From positions 310,001 to 374,000 of the forward strand of contig NZ_PEAX01000005.1 in assembly GCF_002807685.1 (NCBI RefSeq): a stretch of 64,000 bases of DNA, read 5' to 3'. The position numbers and the translations under genes are program-made. Shown here piece by piece: positions 19,070 to 28,336 of the stretch. Below the pieces are notes generated by a model. It had not been told where the DNA came from. It was given only the letters and a program-made list of their open reading frames with translations, and did not search any database. The number at the start of each line of letters is the position of its first letter. The stretch's first letter is position 1. The stretch comes from Neoalteromonas flava. Lineage in GTDB: Bacteria > Pseudomonadota > Gammaproteobacteria > Enterobacterales > Alteromonadaceae.

Positions 19070-20260
19070 ATGGTTATACAACCAAAAGTGCGTGGTTTTA
19101 TCTGTACCAACGCTCACCCCGAGGGCTGTCAGGCCTCGGTTGATAAACAAATCGATTATATTCAAGCGCATGCTGCAGAGTTTGCGGCGAATGCTCGAAA
19201 GCCAAAGAATGTTTTAGTAATTGGCTGTTCAACTGGGTATGGTTTGGCTTCGCGGATCACTGCGGCGTATGGTTATCAAGCTAACACTTTAGGTGTTTGT
19301 TTCGAAAAACCGCCAACTGAGCGTAAAACCGGTACTGCAGGTTGGTATAACACTGCGGCTTTTCACGCTCGAGCAAGTGCACAAGGAAAGTACGCTAAAA
19401 CCTTAAATGGCGACGCCTTTTCAAACGAATTAAAAGACGAAGTTATCGCGGCTATCAAAGCGGACCTCGGCACCATAGACTTAGTAGTATACAGTCTCGC
19501 CTCACCGCGCAGAGCTGATCCAGTATCAGGAAACGTATATAAATCAACGTTAAAGCCGGTGGGTCAGGCATACTCAACCAAGACCTATGACACCGATAAG
19601 GATTTAATCCACACAGTCGATTTAGAGCCTGCCAGTGACGAAGAAATCCACGATACGGTCAAAGTCATGGGCGGCGAAGACTGGGAGTTATGGTTGAATG
19701 CGTTAGCGGATGCTGGGTGTTTGGCTGAAGGTTGTGAGACTACTGCATACACCTATATTGGCAAAGAGCTTACTTGGCCGATCTATGGGCAAGCGACTAT
19801 CGGTAAAGCGAAAGAGGACTTGGATCGCGCTGCAAACGCGATTCGTGAGCGTCACGCCGGTCTGAATGTTGATGCGCACGTTTCCTCGTTGAAGGCGTTA
19901 GTGACTCAAGCCAGTTCTGCGATACCAGTAATGCCGCTGTATATTTCGTTGATCTATAAAGTGATGAAAGAAGAAGGCACTCACGAGGGCTGTATCGAGC
20001 AAATCGCCGGTTTATTCTCGCAACGACTTTATGCTGATGATGCACCTACCGATGAAGCCCGGCGTTACCGCATGGATGGCAAAGAAACCAATGATGCCAC
20101 CCAAGCAAAAGTGAAAGCGTTGTGGGATCAAGTCACGCAAGATAACTTCCATGAACTGGCTGATTATGCAGGATATCACCGCGACTTTTTGCAGCTCTTT
20201 GGTTTTGCCTTTGACGGCGTTGATTATGACGCCGATGTGGACCCGCTAAGAAGCTGGTAA
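19070..20260 (+). CDS. fabV: Trans-2-enoyl-ACP/CoA reductase FabV
   Basis: NADH-dependent enoyl reductase of fatty acid elongation, the type known for low sensitivity to triclosan. The 396 residues include the NAD loop GCSTGYGLASR (52-62), YSLASPRR (141-148), and the catalytic Y-x8-K pair Y239/K248 in IYGQATIGKAK. No fabI-like gene is in the window. It stands alone after the TRAP operon and before a terminator. Confidence 0.95.
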   Translation: MVIQPKVRGFICTNAHPEGCQASVDKQIDYIQAHAAEFAANARKPKNVLVIGCSTGYGLASRITAAYGYQANTLGVCFEKPPTERKTGTAGWYNTAAFHARASAQGKYAKTLNGDAFSNELKDEVIAAIKADLGTIDLVVYSLASPRRADPVSGNVYKSTLKPVGQAYSTKTYDTDKDLIHTVDLEPASDEEIHDTVKVMGGEDWELWLNALADAGCLAEGCETTAYTYIGKELTWPIYGQATIGKAKEDLDRAANAIRERHAGLNVDAHVSSLKALVTQASSAIPVMPLYISLIYKVMKEEGTHEGCIEQIAGLFSQRLYADDAPTDEARRYRMDGKETNDATQAKVKALWDQVTQDNFHELADYAGYHRDFLQLFGFAFDGVDYDADVDPLRSW

Positions 20261-20273
20261 GGTAAATGATGAA

Positions 20274-20298
20274 AAAACGCCCCATTTTGGGGCGTTTT
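20274..20298 (+). terminator. Rho-independent terminator of fabV
   Basis: AAAACGCCCC, loop ATTTT, GGGGCGTTTT, directly after fabV. Confidence 0.9.
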
Positions 20299-20749
20299 GC
20301 TATGCTTATAAGCGTTTACATAGAATGAGTCTGAAACACGCATTTTTTCGTATCGACCTCTGTGTAGTTCGAGAAAGCGATTTAAAACATTAAATTTCTG
20401 ATGTTTATGTGATTTTGATTAGCACAACAATGCCGGATAGTGTTAAAATCACAGAGTTTATTGACGTGGAAAATGTCGGGAAGACTTTACCGCTCAAAGC
20501 GAACGTAAAAACATCATAAATTTCTATTATTCACAAGATTATATTTGCGCAAGATACGGACACCTTGACGGTTTGTGAGGATGAGCATTTCGTGATGTGG
20601 GGTTTTGGTTTTACCAAAGCAGAATTGGGTGAATGTCTGGTCATCCATCAGCCAAGACTCATTTTACTAGGCTATTTGCCTGCCAATGGCAATCATTGCC
20701 AAGTGGGTTAGTAAAATCAGGTTTTGTAATTAAAGTAGTGCTATAGCGT
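20299..20749. other. Long leader/promoter region of the nqr operon
   Basis: 450 bases without a gene, upstream of nqrA. It holds at least two possible RNA folds: a small hairpin at 20604-20618 (TTTGGT, TTT, ACCAAA) and a larger enclosed structure at 20661-20717. A possible -35 TTGATT (20415) with GATAGT (20436) and a TTGACG (20461) are seen, but no convincing promoter. Confidence 0.5.
20661..20717 (+). promoter_or_regulatory. Foldable leader element before nqrA
   Basis: ATTTTACTA (20661-20669) is a perfect 9-base complement of TAGTAAAAT (20709-20717). Between them TTGCC (20676-20680) can pair with GGCAA (20688-20692), or TGGCA (20687-20691) with TGCCA (20697-20701); these two inner hairpins share bases and exclude each other. 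The element ends 32 bases before the nqrA start, which has only a poor ribosome site. This suggests control at the RNA level; no known riboswitch class is recognised. Confidence 0.4.
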
Positions 20750-22090
20750 ATGATAAAAATCAAGAAAGGTTTGGATCTTCCTATTGAGGGAGCGCCGCAG
20801 CAGCAAATCAGTGACGGCCCAGCTGTTACTAAGGTCGCTGTGTTGGGCGAAGAGTACGTTGGTATGCGTCCAACCATGCATGTGCAGGTCGGCGATACAG
20901 TGAAGAAAGGTCAGGTCTTGTTTGAAGACAAGAAAAATCCTGGCGTGAAGTTCACTGCTCCCGCGGCCGGTCAAGTGGTTGAGGTTAATCGTGGTGCCAA
21001 ACGTGTGTTGCAGTCCGTGGTAATTCAGATTGAAGGTGACGAGCAAATTAGCTTTGAACCGGTAGCCGCTGACCAACTGTCAGGCATGTCGCGAGAGAAA
21101 GTGGTTGAGCAGTTGAATGAAGCAGGGATGTGGGTAGCATTCCGCACGCGCCCGTTCAGCCGTTCACCAGCACTTGACGCAATACCACATTCCATTTTCG
21201 TGTCAGTGATGGATACCAATCCATTAGCCGCTGATCCGTTATTGGTAATTAACGAGCGCATCGAAGATTTCAATAACGGTTTAGCCGTACTGAGCACGTT
21301 GACTGAAGGTAAGGTGTTTGTCAGTAAAGCGGATGGCGCCTCGATTGATGCCAAAGGACCGCGCGTTGAAATCAACGAATTTGCTGGCCCTCATCCTGCA
21401 GGCCTAGTGGGTACTCACATTCACTTTTTAGACCCCGTCGGTCTTAACAAACGTGTATGGCATATCGGTTACCAAGATGTGATTGCGATGGGCGCATTGT
21501 TTACCAGCGGTAAGCTTGACAATAACCGCGTGGTTGCCTTGGCGGGTCCTGCTGCAACCAATCCTCGTCTCATCCGCACTGTACTTGGTGCTTCAATCAC
21601 TGAACTGACCGCTAATGAGCGCAAAGAAGGTGAGGTTCGTGCGGTATCGGGTTCAGTCCTTATGGGCACTAGTGCGATGGGCGTGCATGGGTATCTTGGT
21701 CGCTTCCATGTACAAATCTCATTGTTGCTGGAAGGCCGTGAGAAAAAACTGTTTGGCTGGATAACACCGGGCAGCGATAAACACTCAATTACACGCGCCT
21801 ATCTTGGGCATTTGAGTGGCAGCAAGAAATTCAATATGACAACTACCACCAATGGTTCAGACCGTTCCATGGTGCCGATCGGGAATTATGAGCGCATTAT
21901 GCCGCTGGATATCATCCCGACTCTGCTTTTACGCGACATCATTTCCGGTGACACTGATAGCGCACAAACACTCGGCTGTTTAGAGCTGGATGAAGAAGAT
22001 TTGGCTTTGTGCACCTATGTTTGCCCAGGCAAATATAACTACGGTCCAATCTTGCGCGATTGTCTAACTACTATCGAGAAAGAGGGCTAA
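20750..22090 (+). CDS. nqrA: Na+-translocating NADH:quinone reductase subunit A
   Basis: First subunit of Na+-NQR, the respiratory complex that oxidises NADH, reduces ubiquinone and exports Na+. The 446 residues form the soluble cytoplasmic subunit, beginning with the family signature [12 protein letters not shown] and later [18 protein letters not shown]. First of the tightly packed nqrABCDEF set (3 bases to nqrB). The preceding ribosome site is weak. Confidence 0.97.
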   Translation: MIKIKKGLDLPIEGAPQQQISDGPAVTKVAVLGEEYVGMRPTMHVQVGDTVKKGQVLFEDKKNPGVKFTAPAAGQVVEVNRGAKRVLQSVVIQIEGDEQISFEPVAADQLSGMSREKVVEQLNEAGMWVAFRTRPFSRSPALDAIPHSIFVSVMDTNPLAADPLLVINERIEDFNNGLAVLSTLTEGKVFVSKADGASIDAKGPRVEINEFAGPHPAGLVGTHIHFLDPVGLNKRVWHIGYQDVIAMGALFTSGKLDNNRVVALAGPAATNPRLIRTVLGASITELTANERKEGEVRAVSGSVLMGTSAMGVHGYLGRFHVQISLLLEGREKKLFGWITPGSDKHSITRAYLGHLSGSKKFNMTTTTNGSDRSMVPIGNYERIMPLDIIPTLLLRDIISGDTDSAQTLGCLELDEEDLALCTYVCPGKYNYGPILRDCLTTIEKEG

Positions 22091-22093
22091 GTC

Positions 22094-23335
22094 ATGGGAT
22101 TAAAGACATTTCTTGAAGACATAGAGCCGCATTTCGAAGCGGGTGGTAAATACGAAAAATGGTATGCGCTGTATGAAGCTGCAGCAACCATTTTCTACAC
22201 GCCAGGTAAGGTCAACAAGGCCGGTACCCACGTGCGTGACAGTATCGACTTGAAACGCATTATGATCATGGTTTGGATGGCGACATTCCCTGCCATGTTC
22301 TACGGCATGTACAATGTAGGTGCTCAAGCACACGAAGCTATGATGCAGTACGGTACTGCATTGCCAGATTTCTGGCAGGCAGGTTTGTTTGCAGCGTTAG
22401 GTGGTCAATTAGGCCTCGATAGCACGGGTTGGGGCAGCATGATGCTATACGGCGCATGTTTCTTTATCCCGATTTATGCAGTCACTTTTGTCGTAGGTGG
22501 ATTTTGGGAAGTTTTGTTTGCTTCTATCCGCAAACACGAAGTGAATGAAGGGTTCTTTGTAACCTCTGTCTTATTCGCACTAACACTACCTGCAACTATT
22601 CCGCTCTGGCAAGTTGCCTTGGGTATTACCTTCGGTGTGGTTATCGCGAAAGAAATTTTCGGTGGCACCGGGCGTAACTTCCTTAACCCTGCTTTGTCAG
22701 GTCGTGCATTTTTATATTTTGCCTACCCTGCACAAATCTCTGGCGATCAAGTGTGGATTGCAACTGACCCAGCGACTGCTGCTGATGGCTATTCAGGTGC
22801 GACTTGGTTGAGTAAAGCGGCATCAGGTGAAATGGGTGACGTGACTAACGGCTTTACCGACATGACACTATGGTGGGACGCGTTCTTCGGGAATATTCCG
22901 GGTTCAGTAGGTGAAGTTTCCACGCTGGCAATCATGCTTGGCGGTTTGTTTATTATCTACATGCGTATAGCGAGCTGGCGTATTGTTGCTGGTGTTGCCT
23001 TAGGCGTAGCCTTCTTCGGCTCGTTACTAAACTTCGTTGGCAGCGATACTAATCCAATGTTTGCGATGCCTTTCTACTGGCACTTCGTGATTGGCGGCTT
23101 GGCGTTCGGTATGTTCTTTATGGCGACTGACCCAGTGTCAGCCTCATTTACCAATCAAGGCAAGTGGGCCTACGGTATTTTCATCGGCTTTATGACCGTG
23201 CTGATCCGTGTGCTAAACCCAGCATTCCCAGAGGGGATCATGTTGGCCATTCTATTTGCTAACCTTTGGGCGCCGTTATTCGATTATTTCGTGGCGCAAA
23301 GCAACATAAAACGGAGGCTTGCTCGTGTCGGCTAA
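22094..23335 (+). CDS. nqrB: Na+-NQR subunit B
   Basis: Integral membrane subunit, 413 residues, about ten helices, carrying covalent FMN and riboflavin and forming the Na+ path. The flavinylation motif is DGYSGAT at 231-237 with T237 as the FMN-bearing threonine (T236 in Vibrio cholerae). FMN attachment needs ApbE, coded downstream. Its end overlaps nqrC by 11 bases. Confidence 0.97.
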   Translation: MGLKTFLEDIEPHFEAGGKYEKWYALYEAAATIFYTPGKVNKAGTHVRDSIDLKRIMIMVWMATFPAMFYGMYNVGAQAHEAMMQYGTALPDFWQAGLFAALGGQLGLDSTGWGSMMLYGACFFIPIYAVTFVVGGFWEVLFASIRKHEVNEGFFVTSVLFALTLPATIPLWQVALGITFGVVIAKEIFGGTGRNFLNPALSGRAFLYFAYPAQISGDQVWIATDPATAADGYSGATWLSKAASGEMGDVTNGFTDMTLWWDAFFGNIPGSVGEVSTLAIMLGGLFIIYMRIASWRIVAGVALGVAFFGSLLNFVGSDTNPMFAMPFYWHFVIGGLAFGMFFMATDPVSASFTNQGKWAYGIFIGFMTVLIRVLNPAFPEGIMLAILFANLWAPLFDYFVAQSNIKRRLARVG

Positions 23336-24086
23336 AAAAGAAACTTTAGGAAAAACCGTTGGTATCGTAGTTGCCGTCTGTTTGGTTTGCTCTATCGTTG
23401 TAGCAGGCTCTGCGGTTGGCCTACGTGCCACTCAAGAGCGTAATGCAGCGCTTGATAAAAAGAGCAATATTTTGACTGCCGCAGGACTTTACGAGGCCGG
23501 CATGACAGGTGCTCAAATTACTGATGTCTATGACCAGTTCGTACAAGAACGTCACATCAGTCTAGAGACAGGTCAATATGTCGAGACCGAAGAAGGTTAT
23601 GACATGTACAAAGCGGCAAAAGACCCTGCGCGCAGCAGTAAGGTTGAGAACAGCAACGTAGGCTTTCAACGCCGTGCTGATGTTGCCAGTGTTTACGTGG
23701 TTAAAGATTCTAACGGTGCTGTTACTCGCGTCGTCTTACCCGTCCACGGCAGTGGCCTATGGGATTTGATGTATGGCTTTTTAGCGGTTGATGCCGACGG
23801 TAATACCATTAAAGAATTGGTCTATTACCAGCACAAAGAAACCCCTGGATTGGGTGGCGAAATCCAAAACCCAGCTTGGGCGGCTAAGTGGCAAGGTAAG
23901 CAACTTTATGATGATGGCAAGGTTGCCATTCAGGTCAAGAAGCAAGCCGGTAACGACAATCCGTACGCGGTTGATGCCATCTCTGGTGCTACACTAACCA
24001 GTAATGGCGTGCAGAACACATTGACTTATTGGGCGGGTGAGAATGGCTACGGCCCTTACCTTAAAAAGCAATCCTGGCGTTCATAA
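23325..24086 (+). CDS. nqrC: Na+-NQR subunit C
   Basis: Membrane-anchored subunit, 253 residues, with one N-terminal helix (about 10-33) and a periplasmic FMN domain. The attachment motif is SGAT at 220-223 (T223). The GTG at 23325 is preferred over a TTG at 23319 because GGAGG at 23313-23317 sits at the right distance and Vibrio NqrC starts there. The start lies inside nqrB. Confidence 0.95.
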   Translation: MSAKKETLGKTVGIVVAVCLVCSIVVAGSAVGLRATQERNAALDKKSNILTAAGLYEAGMTGAQITDVYDQFVQERHISLETGQYVETEEGYDMYKAAKDPARSSKVENSNVGFQRRADVASVYVVKDSNGAVTRVVLPVHGSGLWDLMYGFLAVDADGNTIKELVYYQHKETPGLGGEIQNPAWAAKWQGKQLYDDGKVAIQVKKQAGNDNPYAVDAISGATLTSNGVQNTLTYWAGENGYGPYLKKQSWRS

Positions 24087-24098
24087 GAGGCAAGAACA

Positions 24099-24731
24099 AT
24101 GGCAGATACAAAAGAAATGAAAAAAGCCCTGTTCGGGCCGATTCTTGACAGTAACCCCATTGCCTTACACGTACTTGGTATTTGTTCGGCATTGGCGATT
24201 ACGACCAAGCTAGAAACTGCACTGGTAATGTCACTTGCATTGACATCAGTAGTGGCATTCTCAAACTTATTTATATCCATCATTCGGAATCACATTCCAA
24301 GCAGCGTGCGGATCATTATTCAGATGACCATTATCGCGTCTCTGGTAATCGTGGTTGACCAGGTGCTTAAAGCCTACAGCTACGAAATTTCCAAACAGTT
24401 ATCGGTGTTTGTTGGTTTGATTATAACTAACTGTATCGTGATGGGACGTGCTGAAGCATATGCAATGAAGAGTCCTCCCATGATGAGCTTACTTGATGGT
24501 ATTGGTAACGGTCTTGGCTATTCGTTTATCTTAATTGTCATCGGCACCATTAAGGAACTGGCTGGCTTCGGTACTATTCTTGGTTTTGAAATCCTTCCGC
24601 TCGTACAAAATGGCGGTTGGTATCAAGGTAACGGTTTGCTTATTTTACCATTTAGCTCGTTCTTCCTAATTGGCGGTATGATCTGGTTTATTCGTACCAT
24701 TCGACCAGAGCAAGTAGAGGCTAAGGACTAA
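24099..24731 (+). CDS. nqrD: Na+-NQR subunit D
   Basis: Six-helix membrane subunit, 210 residues. C29 and C112 match the positions that, with NqrE, hold the intramembrane iron site in Vibrio cholerae. Separated by 12 bases from nqrC and 2 from nqrE. Confidence 0.97.
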   Translation: MADTKEMKKALFGPILDSNPIALHVLGICSALAITTKLETALVMSLALTSVVAFSNLFISIIRNHIPSSVRIIIQMTIIASLVIVVDQVLKAYSYEISKQLSVFVGLIITNCIVMGRAEAYAMKSPPMMSLLDGIGNGLGYSFILIVIGTIKELAGFGTILGFEILPLVQNGGWYQGNGLLILPFSSFFLIGGMIWFIRTIRPEQVEAKD

Positions 24732-24733
24732 TC

Positions 24734-25342
24734 ATGGAACATTATTTATCATTATTGATCCGCTCGATCTTTATCGAGAATATGGCTCTCACCCTCTTCT
24801 TGGGGATGTGTACTTTCTTGGCGGTATCGAAGAAGGTAAAAACCTCAATGGGATTAGGCGTAGCAGTAATTGTGGTACTCGGGATCTCGGTTCCTGTTAA
24901 CCAATTAATTTACGTTAATATCCTCGCTCCAGGTGCGTTAGCGTGGGCTGGTTTTCCTGAAGCTGATTTAAGCTTCCTGAACTTTTTGACCTTTATCGGC
25001 GTAATCGCTGCATTGGTACAGATATTAGAAATGAGCTTGGATAAGTTCTTCCCAGCGTTATACAACGCACTGGGCATTTTCTTGCCATTGATTACGGTAA
25101 ACTGTGCCATCTTCGGTGGTGTTGCATTTGCGGTTCAGCGCGAATACAACATGGCTGAAAGTGTGGTTTACGGATTAGGTAGCGGAATTGGTTGGGCGTT
25201 AGCGATTACCCTTCTTGCTGCGGTACGTGAGAAACTTAAATACGCAGATATGCCGGATGGCGTGCGTGGTTTAGGTTCGGTATTTATGATTGCAGGCCTA
25301 ATGGCGTTAGGCTTCCAGTCGTTCACTGGTATCCAACTTTAA
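24734..25342 (+). CDS. nqrE: Na+-NQR subunit E
   Basis: Six-helix membrane partner of NqrD, 202 residues, inverted in topology relative to it. C26 and C124 are the likely iron-site cysteines, in GMCTFLA and VNCAIFG. Operon position between nqrD and nqrF is canonical. Confidence 0.97.
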   Translation: MEHYLSLLIRSIFIENMALTLFLGMCTFLAVSKKVKTSMGLGVAVIVVLGISVPVNQLIYVNILAPGALAWAGFPEADLSFLNFLTFIGVIAALVQILEMSLDKFFPALYNALGIFLPLITVNCAIFGGVAFAVQREYNMAESVVYGLGSGIGWALAITLLAAVREKLKYADMPDGVRGLGSVFMIAGLMALGFQSFTGIQL

Positions 25343-25360
25343 TAAAGGCAGGTCAAAGGT

Positions 25361-26593
25361 ATGAATCAAGTTGAAATTTACCTCGGCGTTGGCATGTTTA
25401 TCGCCATCGTTCTCGCCTTGGTGTTTATTATTATGTTTGCCAAGTCAAAGCTAGTGCCTAGCGGTGACATAAAAATCATGGTGAATGATGATCCCGATAA
25501 GGTTATTACAGCCGAGCCGGGTGGTAAGTTATTAGGTGCGCTTGCAGATGCTGGAATTTTCGTTTCTAGTGCCTGTGGTGGTGGTGGCTCATGTGGTCAG
25601 TGCCGCGTTGATGTGAAAGAAGGTGGCGGTGAGATATTACCGACCGAGCTTGATCACATTACTAAAGGTGAAGCGCGTGAAGGGTGCCGTCTGTCGTGTC
25701 AGGTAGCGATTAAGCAAGACATGAAGATTGAGCTACCCGAAGAAGTCTTTGGGATCAAAAAATGGGATTGTGAAGTTATTTCTAATAATAACGAAGCGAC
25801 CTTCATCAAAGAACTTAAATTGGCTATTCCAGATGGCGAGAGCGTTCCGTTCCGAGCTGGTGGTTACATTCAAATCGAGGCTCCACCGCATCATGTCAAA
25901 TATAAAGATTTCGATATTCCTGCAGAATATCGTGGTGATTGGGAACGCTTTGGTTTCTTTGATATCGAATCAAAAGTGGATGAAGAAACCATCCGCGCCT
26001 ATTCCATGGCCAACTACCCTGAGGAAGAAGGGATTATTATGTTGAACGTGCGTATTGCTACGCCGCCGCCTAATAATCTTAGTTTGCCAGCGGGTAAGAT
26101 GAGTTCATTTATTTGGAGCTTGAAGCCAGGTGATAAGGTCACCATCTCTGGACCATTTGGTGAATTCTTTGCCAAAGAAACTGATGCTGAAATGGTGTTT
26201 GTTGGCGGCGGTGCTGGCATGGCGCCGATGCGTTCACACATTTTTGACCAGTTACGTCGTTTGCAGTCAAAACGTAAAATATCATTCTGGTATGGTGCCC
26301 GTTCATTGCGCGAAATGTTCTATGTAGAAGATTTCGACATGCTGCAAGAAGAGAACGACAACTTTAATTGGTATGTAGCCTTGTCTGATCCTCAGCCAGA
26401 AGACAACTGGGAAGGATACACGGGGTTCATTCACCAAGTATTGCTTGAGAATTATCTTAAGGATCACCCTGCACCAGAAGATTGTGAATTCTACATGTGT
26501 GGTCCACCGATGATGAACGCTGCCGTGATCAATATGCTTAAAGATCTCGGTGTTGAAGATGAAAACATCATGTTGGATGACTTTGGTGGCTAA
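25361..26593 (+). CDS. nqrF: Na+-NQR subunit F (NADH-oxidising)
   Basis: Electron entry subunit, 410 residues: an N-terminal membrane helix (5-27), a 2Fe-2S ferredoxin domain with C72, C78, C81 and C113, an FAD domain (RAYSMAN) and an NADH domain (GGGAGMAPM, then YMCGPPMM). Last of the six structural genes and followed by a terminator. Confidence 0.97.
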   Translation: MNQVEIYLGVGMFIAIVLALVFIIMFAKSKLVPSGDIKIMVNDDPDKVITAEPGGKLLGALADAGIFVSSACGGGGSCGQCRVDVKEGGGEILPTELDHITKGEAREGCRLSCQVAIKQDMKIELPEEVFGIKKWDCEVISNNNEATFIKELKLAIPDGESVPFRAGGYIQIEAPPHHVKYKDFDIPAEYRGDWERFGFFDIESKVDEETIRAYSMANYPEEEGIIMLNVRIATPPPNNLSLPAGKMSSFIWSLKPGDKVTISGPFGEFFAKETDAEMVFVGGGAGMAPMRSHIFDQLRRLQSKRKISFWYGARSLREMFYVEDFDMLQEENDNFNWYVALSDPQPEDNWEGYTGFIHQVLLENYLKDHPAPEDCEFYMCGPPMMNAAVINMLKDLGVEDENIMLDDFGG

Positions 26594-26617
26594 AAAGCCA
26601 TTGAATGTAAATGCATA

Positions 26618-26645
26618 AAGGGGGCGATATCGCCCTCTTTTTTTA
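26618..26645 (+). terminator. Terminator-like hairpin between nqrF and apbE
   Basis: GGGCGAT and ATCGCCC form a 7-base self-complementary stem (26622-26635), followed by CTCTTTTTTT. apbE starts only 9 bases later, so the hairpin lies inside the transcription unit and may lower expression of apbE and nqrM. Confidence 0.75.
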
Positions 26646-26653
26646 GGAATTTC

Positions 26654-27679
26654 ATGAAACTACTCCATACAACTCTGATTCTTTTGACGGTAGTGGTGCT
26701 TGCCGCCTGTGCACCGCAGCCTGAGCAAGACATTCACTTGCAAGGCCAGACAATGGGGACGACGTACAACGTTAAGTTCCCACCACGTGAGAACTTGGAT
26801 ACTGACGCATTACACGCCGAAATTGATGAGCTCTTGGTTACAGTAAATAAGTTGATGTCCACGTATGATCCTGAGTCAGAATTATCCCGCTTTAACCAGC
26901 ACGAGAGTAACCAACCATTTACTATTTCACCTCAGACTCAGTTGGTAATTGCTGAAGCATTGCGATTGGGCGAGTTAACTCAGGGGGCTCTGGATGTAAC
27001 GATTGGTCCGGTTGTTAACTTATGGGGGTTTGGGCCACAAATGCGCCCTGAACAGGTACCTTCTGTAGAAGCGATCGAAAGTGCGCGTGAAACAACGGGT
27101 TTAGATAAATTACGCTTAGCAGATAATGCAGTGATCAAATATCATCCAGACCTCTATGTCGACTTGAGTACCATCGCGAAAGGATACGGTGTCGACGCCG
27201 TTGCTGAATTGCTACAAGCCAAAGGTCTGAATGATTATTTGGTTGAAATTGGTGGTGAAATGCGCGTTTCGGGGCAAAAAATCAGCGGGCAAACGTGGCG
27301 AATAGCCATTGAAAAGCCGGTCAGCCAACAACGCGCACTGCAAAAAGTCATTTTAATTGGTAACAACGGCATAGCCACGTCAGGTGATTATCGTAATTAT
27401 TATGAGCATGATGGGGTGCGTTATTCCCATTTAATCGATCCCTCGACGGGCTATCCCATACAGCATAACTTAGTGTCCGTAACGGTGGTACATCCTTCAG
27501 CGATGACTGCCGATGGTTTAGCGACTGCACTTGCCGTTATGGGGGCTGAAAAGGCCAAAGCTTTGGCTGAATTAAACGACTGGGCGGTGATTTTAATCAC
27601 TAAAGAACAAGATGCATTTATCGAATGGACATCAAGTGGATTTGACCAGCGTGTAACTGTGGTCAATTCAGACCAGTAA
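26654..27679 (+). CDS. apbE: FAD:protein FMN transferase, lipoprotein
   Basis: Periplasmic flavin transferase attaching FMN to threonines of NqrB and NqrC. The 341 residues start with a lipoprotein signal, C19 in LAAC. Family motifs: GQTMGTTYNVKF, STYDPESELSRFN, DLSTIAKGYGVD, GGEMRVSG and the late SHLIDPSTGYP. Its place after nqrF, before nqrM, supports this role. Confidence 0.96.
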   Translation: MKLLHTTLILLTVVVLAACAPQPEQDIHLQGQTMGTTYNVKFPPRENLDTDALHAEIDELLVTVNKLMSTYDPESELSRFNQHESNQPFTISPQTQLVIAEALRLGELTQGALDVTIGPVVNLWGFGPQMRPEQVPSVEAIESARETTGLDKLRLADNAVIKYHPDLYVDLSTIAKGYGVDAVAELLQAKGLNDYLVEIGGEMRVSGQKISGQTWRIAIEKPVSQQRALQKVILIGNNGIATSGDYRNYYEHDGVRYSHLIDPSTGYPIQHNLVSVTVVHPSAMTADGLATALAVMGAEKAKALAELNDWAVILITKEQDAFIEWTSSGFDQRVTVVNSDQ

Positions 27680-27699
27680 CTACAGAGTATTTAAGTATT

Positions 27700-27933
27700 A
27701 TGAGCACGTTTATCTTGGCATTTTTCTTTTTTCTCGCGATGGTCGCGGCTATGGCCATTGGCTATATGGTACAGCGCAAAACGATATCCGGAAGTTGCGG
27801 AGGGCTCGGTGCATTGGGCGTTGATAAAGCCTGTGATTGCCCTGAACCCTGTGACCGCAAAAAAGCACGGATGGAAAAGGAAGCCGCTCGGCAGAAAAAG
27901 TTGGCCGAGTGGGAAAAAAATAAAATCATATAG
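27700..27933 (+). CDS. nqrM: Na+-NQR maturation protein NqrM
   Basis: Small membrane protein of 77 residues (DUF539) needed for assembly of Na+-NQR, thought to deliver iron to the NqrD/E site. One N-terminal helix (3-23) is followed by a cysteine-rich part with C33, C45, C47 and C51 (SGSCGGLGALG, CDCPEPC) and a charged tail. It starts 20 bases after apbE. Confidence 0.95.
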   Translation: MSTFILAFFFFLAMVAAMAIGYMVQRKTISGSCGGLGALGVDKACDCPEPCDRKKARMEKEAARQKKLAEWEKNKII

Positions 27934-28336
27934 AGAGGCATTGAGTGGCGACTGTAACGCCGCTCAGTAAGTTGCCTTTTAAACCAACTGATACCGTTAC
28001 GTTCGAAATAAAAAACGGCTGGTGACCAGTGTTGCTTGTGTTGGTTTTTTGAATAATTGAGTCTGCAGCCGCCGATACTAGGCGGTTGACATTTAATACC
28101 GTCGCCCATTAAAAACGTACAAAAATCAACCAGTTGATCGTCAGCTTTTTTTACGCTTTCCTTTTCTCTCTTAGCTAACAATCACCAATCCACTGTTTTA
28201 TAGCGCTTTTTTACACAGGCGCAATTCTTGCTTAATCGGCGCCACGCTTTCGTAGAAAGTCTTTGATCATTAAATCGTAATATAAACGCTGTAAAAAAAT
28301 GTCGGCCTACCGACACATAACCCTCAAGGAGTTTAC
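27934..28336. other. Intergenic region between nqrM and the nuclease gene
   Basis: About 400 bases. Directly after nqrM lies an imperfect hairpin (27936-27977: AGGCA and TGAGTGGCG with CGCCGCTCA and TGCCT) ending in TTTT, a likely weak terminator. A minus-strand frame of 139 codons starting with TTG at 28181 runs into nqrM antisense and is not convincing. The right end is the promoter and leader of the nuclease. Confidence 0.5.
28300..28315 (+). promoter_or_regulatory. Hairpin just before the nuclease ribosome site
   Basis: TGTCGG, loop CCTA, CCGACA: a perfect 6-base stem ending about 11 bases before the AAGGAG ribosome site. It may protect the message 5' end or affect translation. Confidence 0.4.

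Noticed and set aside
20400-20430. CRP-like site TGTGA near the nqr promoter
   Set aside because: The second half TCACA is absent at the right distance.
27762-28181. 139-codon minus-strand frame starting with TTG
   Set aside because: Two fifths are antisense to nqrM, composition is unlike protein of neighbours, and there is no ribosome site or recognised family.
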